Part shown: positions 60,541 to 64,000 of the stretch, piece after piece
Position numbering within the stretch: the stretch's first letter is position 1
How the letters are laid out: each line of letters starts with the position of its first letter
Assembly: GCA_947495125.1 (NCBI GenBank)
Contig: CANLXL010000002.1
Coordinates: 584,598-648,597 of the forward strand
From: an uncultured Flaviramulus sp.
Lineage (GTDB): Bacteria > Bacteroidota > Bacteroidia > Flavobacteriales > Flavobacteriaceae
Direction: 5' to 3'
DNA length: 64,000 bases
The notes under the pieces: generated by a model
The model's input: only the letters and a program-made list of their open reading frames with translations
Database searches by the model: none
What the model was told of the DNA's origin: nothing
Program-made: the position numbers and the translations under genes

Positions 60541-60572
60541 AACTTTTAACTTTTAACTTTTAACTTTTAACT
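60541..60572. repeat. 7-base tandem repeat in the rpmI-rplT gap
   Basis: AACTTTT occurs four times in a row plus AACT. It lies within the rplT leader on the minus strand, where it reads AAAAGTT. Such microsatellites can slip; no structure is apparent. Confidence 0.8.
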
Positions 60573-60628
60573 CTTTTTTTAGCCTAACTCCAGGGTTTAT
60601 AAATTGTTTTAACCGATTAAAACTAATG

Positions 60629-60826
60629 TTACTTTAAGCGTAACATGGTTTTAATATTATCTTCGTCTGCCTTATGTACTAATGTATCATGAGTCAGAGC
60701 AAGTTTACGCTTTTTAGACTTCTTTGTTAAGATGTGACTTTTAAAAGCGTGCTTTCTTTTAATCTTTCCGGTACCAGTTAACTTAAAACGTTTTTTGGCA
60801 CTAGATTTGGTTTTCATTTTAGGCAT
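60629..60826 (-). CDS. rpmI: 50S ribosomal protein L35
   Basis: This 65-residue protein, [20 protein letters not shown], continues with [19 protein letters not shown] and ends IKTMLRLK; it matches L35 in length and sequence. Its place between infC and rplT is conserved. A 102-base gap precedes it. Confidence 0.97.
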   Translation of the reverse strand: MPKMKTKSSAKKRFKLTGTGKIKRKHAFKSHILTKKSKKRKLALTHDTLVHKADEDNIKTMLRLK

Positions 60827-60928
60827 TTCTCTCCTAGTTTTTAATTATTGCGCTTAATTACTTTAATACTGTCCGTTAGCAATGGGAATTCAGCATCTTA
60901 CTTTTTATAACTATGATATTCTTGTTCT

Positions 60929-61468
60929 TTATTTTTTTGGAGCTATAAACATTGTCATTCGTTTACCTTCCAATCTTGGCATTTGCTCTACTTTACCAAA
61001 CTCTTCAAGATCCTGTGCCAAACGCAATAACAATATTTGCCCTTGTTCCTTAAAAATAATCGACCGTCCTTTAAAAAACACAAAAGCTTTAAGCTTAGCG
61101 CCTTCTTTTAAGAACTTCTCTGCATGCTTCTTTTTAAAACTGTAATCGTGATCATCGGTATTTGGACCAAAACGAATCTCTTTTACAATAACTTTTGTAG
61201 CCTTAGACTTGAGGATTTTGTCACGTTTCTTTTGTTCATAAAGAAACTTTTTATAATCCATAACCTTACAAACGGGAGGATCTGCTTTTGGAGAAATCTC
61301 CACAAGATCTAACCCTTGCTCATCTGCTATTTTTATAGCATCTCTAGTGGAATAAACACCTATCTCAACATTGTCGCCAACAAGACGAACGTTAGGTACT
61401 ATGATTTTAGAGTTTATTCTGTGTTTATCCTCCTTTGAAACTCTTCTGGGCTGTTGTCTTCTTCTAAT
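60929..61468 (-). CDS. infC: translation initiation factor IF-3 with a rare AUU (or AUA) start
   Basis: This 179-residue protein is read from ATT at 61468: (M)[20 protein letters not shown], then [21 protein letters not shown] and [19 protein letters not shown] for the N-domain. The C-domain contains [21 protein letters not shown] and ends [11 protein letters not shown]. There is no ATG, GTG or TTG in this frame between the TAA stop at 61488-61486 and GTG at 61303. GTG at 61303 would remove the whole N-domain. An ATA at 61474 (ATA GCA ATT, M-A-I) is the alternative. An AAGG lies 8 bases before the ATT. IF3 of E. coli also starts with AUU and senses its own level through it. Confidence 0.85.
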   Translation of the reverse strand: MRRRQQPRRVSKEDKHRINSKIIVPNVRLVGDNVEIGVYSTRDAIKIADEQGLDLVEISPKADPPVCKVMDYKKFLYEQKKRDKILKSKATKVIVKEIRFGPNTDDHDYSFKKKHAEKFLKEGAKLKAFVFFKGRSIIFKEQGQILLLRLAQDLEEFGKVEQMPRLEGKRMTMFIAPKK

Positions 61469-61504
61469 TGCTATGGCCTTATATTTTTAAATTAAACTTA
61501 TTTT

Positions 61505-63439
61505 TTAAAACGATTTTAGCGTTTTACTTATTTCTGTTTTTATAATTTCGGAGAATTCATCGATTGAAATCATTCCTAAATCTTCACCTCCGTGTTTTCT
61601 TACGGTTATTTTATTTTCTTTCTCTTCTTGTTCACCAATAATGATCATATAAGGGTGTTTCTGCATTTCTGCTTCCCGAATTTTCTTCCCAATAGTTTCA
61701 TTTCTGTGGTCTACAAGGGCGCGAATTTCGTCATTTTCTAGCAAATTTAAAACTTTTTCAGAGTATTTTTCATATTTCTCGCTAATAGACAGTATAATAG
61801 ACTGCACAGGCATTAACCAAAGCGGGAAGTTTCCTCCGGTATGCTCCAGTAATAAAGCTACAAAACGTTCCAGGCTTCCAAAAGGCGCTCTATGTATCAT
61901 TATAGGCCGGTGTAACTCATTGTCACTACCTTTATAGGTTAAATCGAAACGCTCGGGTAGATTGTAATCAACTTGAATTGTGCCAAGTTGCCAACGTCTT
62001 CCTAAGGCGTCTTTAACCATAAAATCTAACTTCGGACCATAAAAGGCCGCCTCGCCGGTTTCGATAACAAAATCTAAGCCTTTATCATTGGCTGCACTAA
62101 TAATGGCTTGTTCTGCTTTCTCCCAATTGTCAACATCACCAATATATTTGTCTGGATTTTCAGGATCCCTTACAGAAACTTGTGCCGTAAAATTTTCAAA
62201 GCCTAAAGCACCAAAGACGTAAAGCACCAAATCAATCACATTCTTAAACTCTGCATCGAGTTGATCTGGCATGCAAAATAAATGCGCATCATCCTGAGTG
62301 AACCCTCTAACACGTGTCAATCCGTGTAATTCTCCACTTTGCTCGTATCTATAAACGGTACCAAATTCCGCGTAGCGTATCGGTAAATCTTTATAAGACC
62401 ATTGACTACTTTTGTAAATCTCGCAGTGATGAGGGCAATTCATGGGTTTTAGCAAAAACTCCTCATCCGCTTTTGGTGTGTGTATTGGTTGAAAACTGTC
62501 TTCACCATACTTGGCATAATGCCCAGAAGTGACATAGAGTTCTTTCTGCCCAATATGCGGTGATACAACCATTTCATAACCCGCTTTCTTTTGTGCTGCT
62601 TTTAAAAAGTTTTCTAAACGCTCACGCAAAGCAGCACCTTTTGGAAGCCATAAAGGTAAACCTTGCCCCACTTTTTGTGAAAAGGTAAACAACTGCAATT
62701 CTTTACCCAACTTCCTATGGTCTCTTTTTTTTGCCTCTTCTAATAAATGCAAATATTCGGTAAGTTCCTTTTGCTTAGGGAACGAAATACCATAAACACG
62801 GGTAAGCTGAGGTTTGTTTTCGTCACCACGCCAATAGGCTCCTGCTACACTTAAAACTTTAACAGCTTTTATAATCCCTGTATTTGGTATGTGTCCGCCA
62901 CGGCATAAATCGGTAAAAGTAGAATGGTCACAAAATGTAATGGTTCCATCCTCCAAGTTTTCAATCAACTCCGTTTTAAATTCGTTGTCTTTGTATAAGT
63001 TTAGTGCCTCGGCTTTTGTTGCAGAGCGCATTTTAAAATCATGTTTGCCACGCGCAATCTCTATCATTTTGCTTTCAATGACTTTAAAATCTTTCTCAGA
63101 AACTGCTTCTTCACCAAAATCTACATCATAATAAAATCCGTTTTCAATAGCTGGACCAATTGTGAGTTTAGCATGGGGGTATAATTCTTCAATGGCCTGA
63201 GCTAAAATATGAGCGGACGAATGCCAAAATGCTGTTTTACCCTCATCATCTCTCCAAGTATATAAAATCAAAGCGCCATCGGTGGTTAAAGGAGTAACCG
63301 TTTCAATAGTAGTACCATTAAAATTAGCCGAAATTACATTTCGTGCGAATCCTTCACTTATGCTTTTAGCAACATCCATTGGTGTAGCGTTTTCTTCAAA
63401 AGATCTCACACTTCCGTCGGGCAATGTTATATGTATCAT
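61505..63439 (-). CDS. thrS: threonine--tRNA ligase
   Basis: This 644-residue class II synthetase has a TGS domain at the N-terminus (ITLPDGSVRSFEENATPMDV). The editing domain has HSSAHILAQAIEELYPHAKL, FCDHSTFTDLCRGGHIPNTG. The catalytic core has MNCPHHCEIYKSSQWSYKDLP with zinc ligands, and the anticodon domain ends the protein. All domains are full length. It charges tRNA-Thr and starts the thrS-infC-rpmI-rplT cluster, with infC 36 bases after its stop. Its promoter is at 63463-63493. Confidence 0.96.
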   Translation of the reverse strand: MIHITLPDGSVRSFEENATPMDVAKSISEGFARNVISANFNGTTIETVTPLTTDGALILYTWRDDEGKTAFWHSSAHILAQAIEELYPHAKLTIGPAIENGFYYDVDFGEEAVSEKDFKVIESKMIEIARGKHDFKMRSATKAEALNLYKDNEFKTELIENLEDGTITFCDHSTFTDLCRGGHIPNTGIIKAVKVLSVAGAYWRGDENKPQLTRVYGISFPKQKELTEYLHLLEEAKKRDHRKLGKELQLFTFSQKVGQGLPLWLPKGAALRERLENFLKAAQKKAGYEMVVSPHIGQKELYVTSGHYAKYGEDSFQPIHTPKADEEFLLKPMNCPHHCEIYKSSQWSYKDLPIRYAEFGTVYRYEQSGELHGLTRVRGFTQDDAHLFCMPDQLDAEFKNVIDLVLYVFGALGFENFTAQVSVRDPENPDKYIGDVDNWEKAEQAIISAANDKGLDFVIETGEAAFYGPKLDFMVKDALGRRWQLGTIQVDYNLPERFDLTYKGSDNELHRPIMIHRAPFGSLERFVALLLEHTGGNFPLWLMPVQSIILSISEKYEKYSEKVLNLLENDEIRALVDHRNETIGKKIREAEMQKHPYMIIIGEQEEKENKITVRKHGGEDLGMISIDEFSEIIKTEISKTLKSF

Positions 63440-63462
63440 TAAAATATGTTAAATTCAGTCTG

Positions 63463-63493
63463 CAAAGATAATAGTATATACAAATCCACACAA
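63463..63493 (-). promoter_or_regulatory. promoter of thrS
   Basis: On the minus strand TTG (63493-63491), 20 bases, then TATCTTTG (63470-63463), matching the TTG/TAnnTTTG pattern, 23 bases before the ATG. Confidence 0.65.
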
Positions 63494-64000
63494 TATATAC
63501 ATAGTTATATTTTTTAATTGCTGGGTTTCTTTTAAACGAGTTGTGTTATTTATTTAATCATGCAGAAATAGAAGAATTTTGTATAAATGGGTTTTACGGA
63601 GTTCGTGAAATTCGTTCAATTTCTAACTCAATATAATGATCTTGAGGAAAAGTTTATCTAGGTCATCGGTAAAAGGTTTTGTGTAGCATATCAACTTCAA
63701 TTTAGTTTTTAGAAGGTGTGCTTCTGTAAGTGTAAGTTAGAGTAGCCTAGCTAAATAACACTTGAAATGGACGTTGTAAATTTTAGTTGTATAAATAATA
63801 AGGACAAGGCTAAAGATTTGAGCTTTCTTAGATAATGTAGATGCATTAATTATAAGAGAAAGGTTTTTAGGATTTATTTAGAAGGCTAAACCATGAATGA
63901 GACGTTGGTATTATTGATATGGATATTACTTTTCATCCTTATAAGTAATTGATAAATAAAGAAGTAAAGTTAAGTTTAGAGAAAGGGTAAAAAAAAGGGT
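63494..64000. other. AT-rich stretch with no intact gene
   Basis: About 500 bases past the thrS promoter contain many stop codons in all frames and no ORF over about 60 codons with recognisable features. On the minus strand short segments such as KLKLICYTKPFTDDLDKLFL look protein-like between stops, so a decayed gene is possible, but no family could be named. The reading continues beyond the window edge. Confidence 0.4.

Noticed and set aside
60541..60572. CRISPR-like repeat array
   Set aside because: The unit is 7 bases with no spacers, and no cas gene is in the window. No CRISPR array was seen anywhere.
63494..64000. A decayed response-regulator or other gene
   Set aside because: Only short open pieces between stops exist on either strand and none could be assigned to a family.

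Overview
The window is a chromosomal segment of a bacterium of the family Flavobacteriaceae (phylum Bacteroidota), probably marine. The evidence is low GC content, Bacteroidota-type promoters (TTG about 19-20 nt before TAnnTTTG) ahead of rpmE, rpmH and thrS, and few Shine-Dalgarno sequences. It also includes a transketolase split into two genes, a 951-residue CarB without the C-terminal allosteric domain, many Cys-lipobox lipoproteins, formylglycine-type sulfatases, and a dispersed structured repeat of the kind common in flavobacterial genomes. The genus cannot be fixed from this sequence.

Layout. 1-11 kb: a cut-off four-helix-bundle gene, a fatty-acid beta-oxidation operon (marR, FadN-like fusion, thiolase) with a 28-bp perfect palindrome before marR, a GH18 lipoprotein, an acyl-CoA synthetase and two type I sulfatases. 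11-18 kb: purL, a structured repeat, a fructosamine-kinase homologue, a RibD-type reductase and an RNA m5C methyltransferase. 18-26.6 kb: the most unusual region, with two ECF sigma systems facing each other. 26.8-45 kb: housekeeping and envelope genes (ABC exporter, phosphosugar mutase, GT2, rpmE, GlmU-like, MtaB, transglycosylase, rpmH, carB). 45.0-46.0 kb: a mobile-element scar made of an IS3-type OrfA remnant joined to a tyrosine-recombinase N-terminus, next to tRNA-Lys, whose 3' end is partly duplicated. 46-64 kb: aroK, a PRTase, an S4 protein, an FKBP lipoprotein, split transketolase, tgt, an LptF/G permease, accA, dnaB, a secreted family of unknown function, and the thrS-infC-rpmI-rplT translation cluster. 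The last 500 bases hold no intact gene.

Best candidate for a new system. At 18.1-23.9 kb an ECF sigma factor, a one-TM putative anti-sigma protein and a Spy/CpxP-like sensor with a His-rich tail precede two further units. These encode a secreted EF-hand protein, a CotH-kinase lipoprotein, a small membrane protein, a YHYH lipoprotein, a YwqK-like lipoprotein and an SCO copper chaperone. Four transcription units start with the same bipartite motif, (C)GCAAGTTT then CATCTAAA at an invariant 22-nt offset, and the last three end in a clear hairpin terminator. This looks like a self-contained ECF regulon for envelope metal handling or phosphorylation. A second sigma/anti-sigma/Spy-like set at 25.0-26.6 kb, on the opposite strand, carries a different motif pair. 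Both loci recall the CnrYXH design: ECF sigma, membrane anti-sigma, Spy-fold metal sensor.
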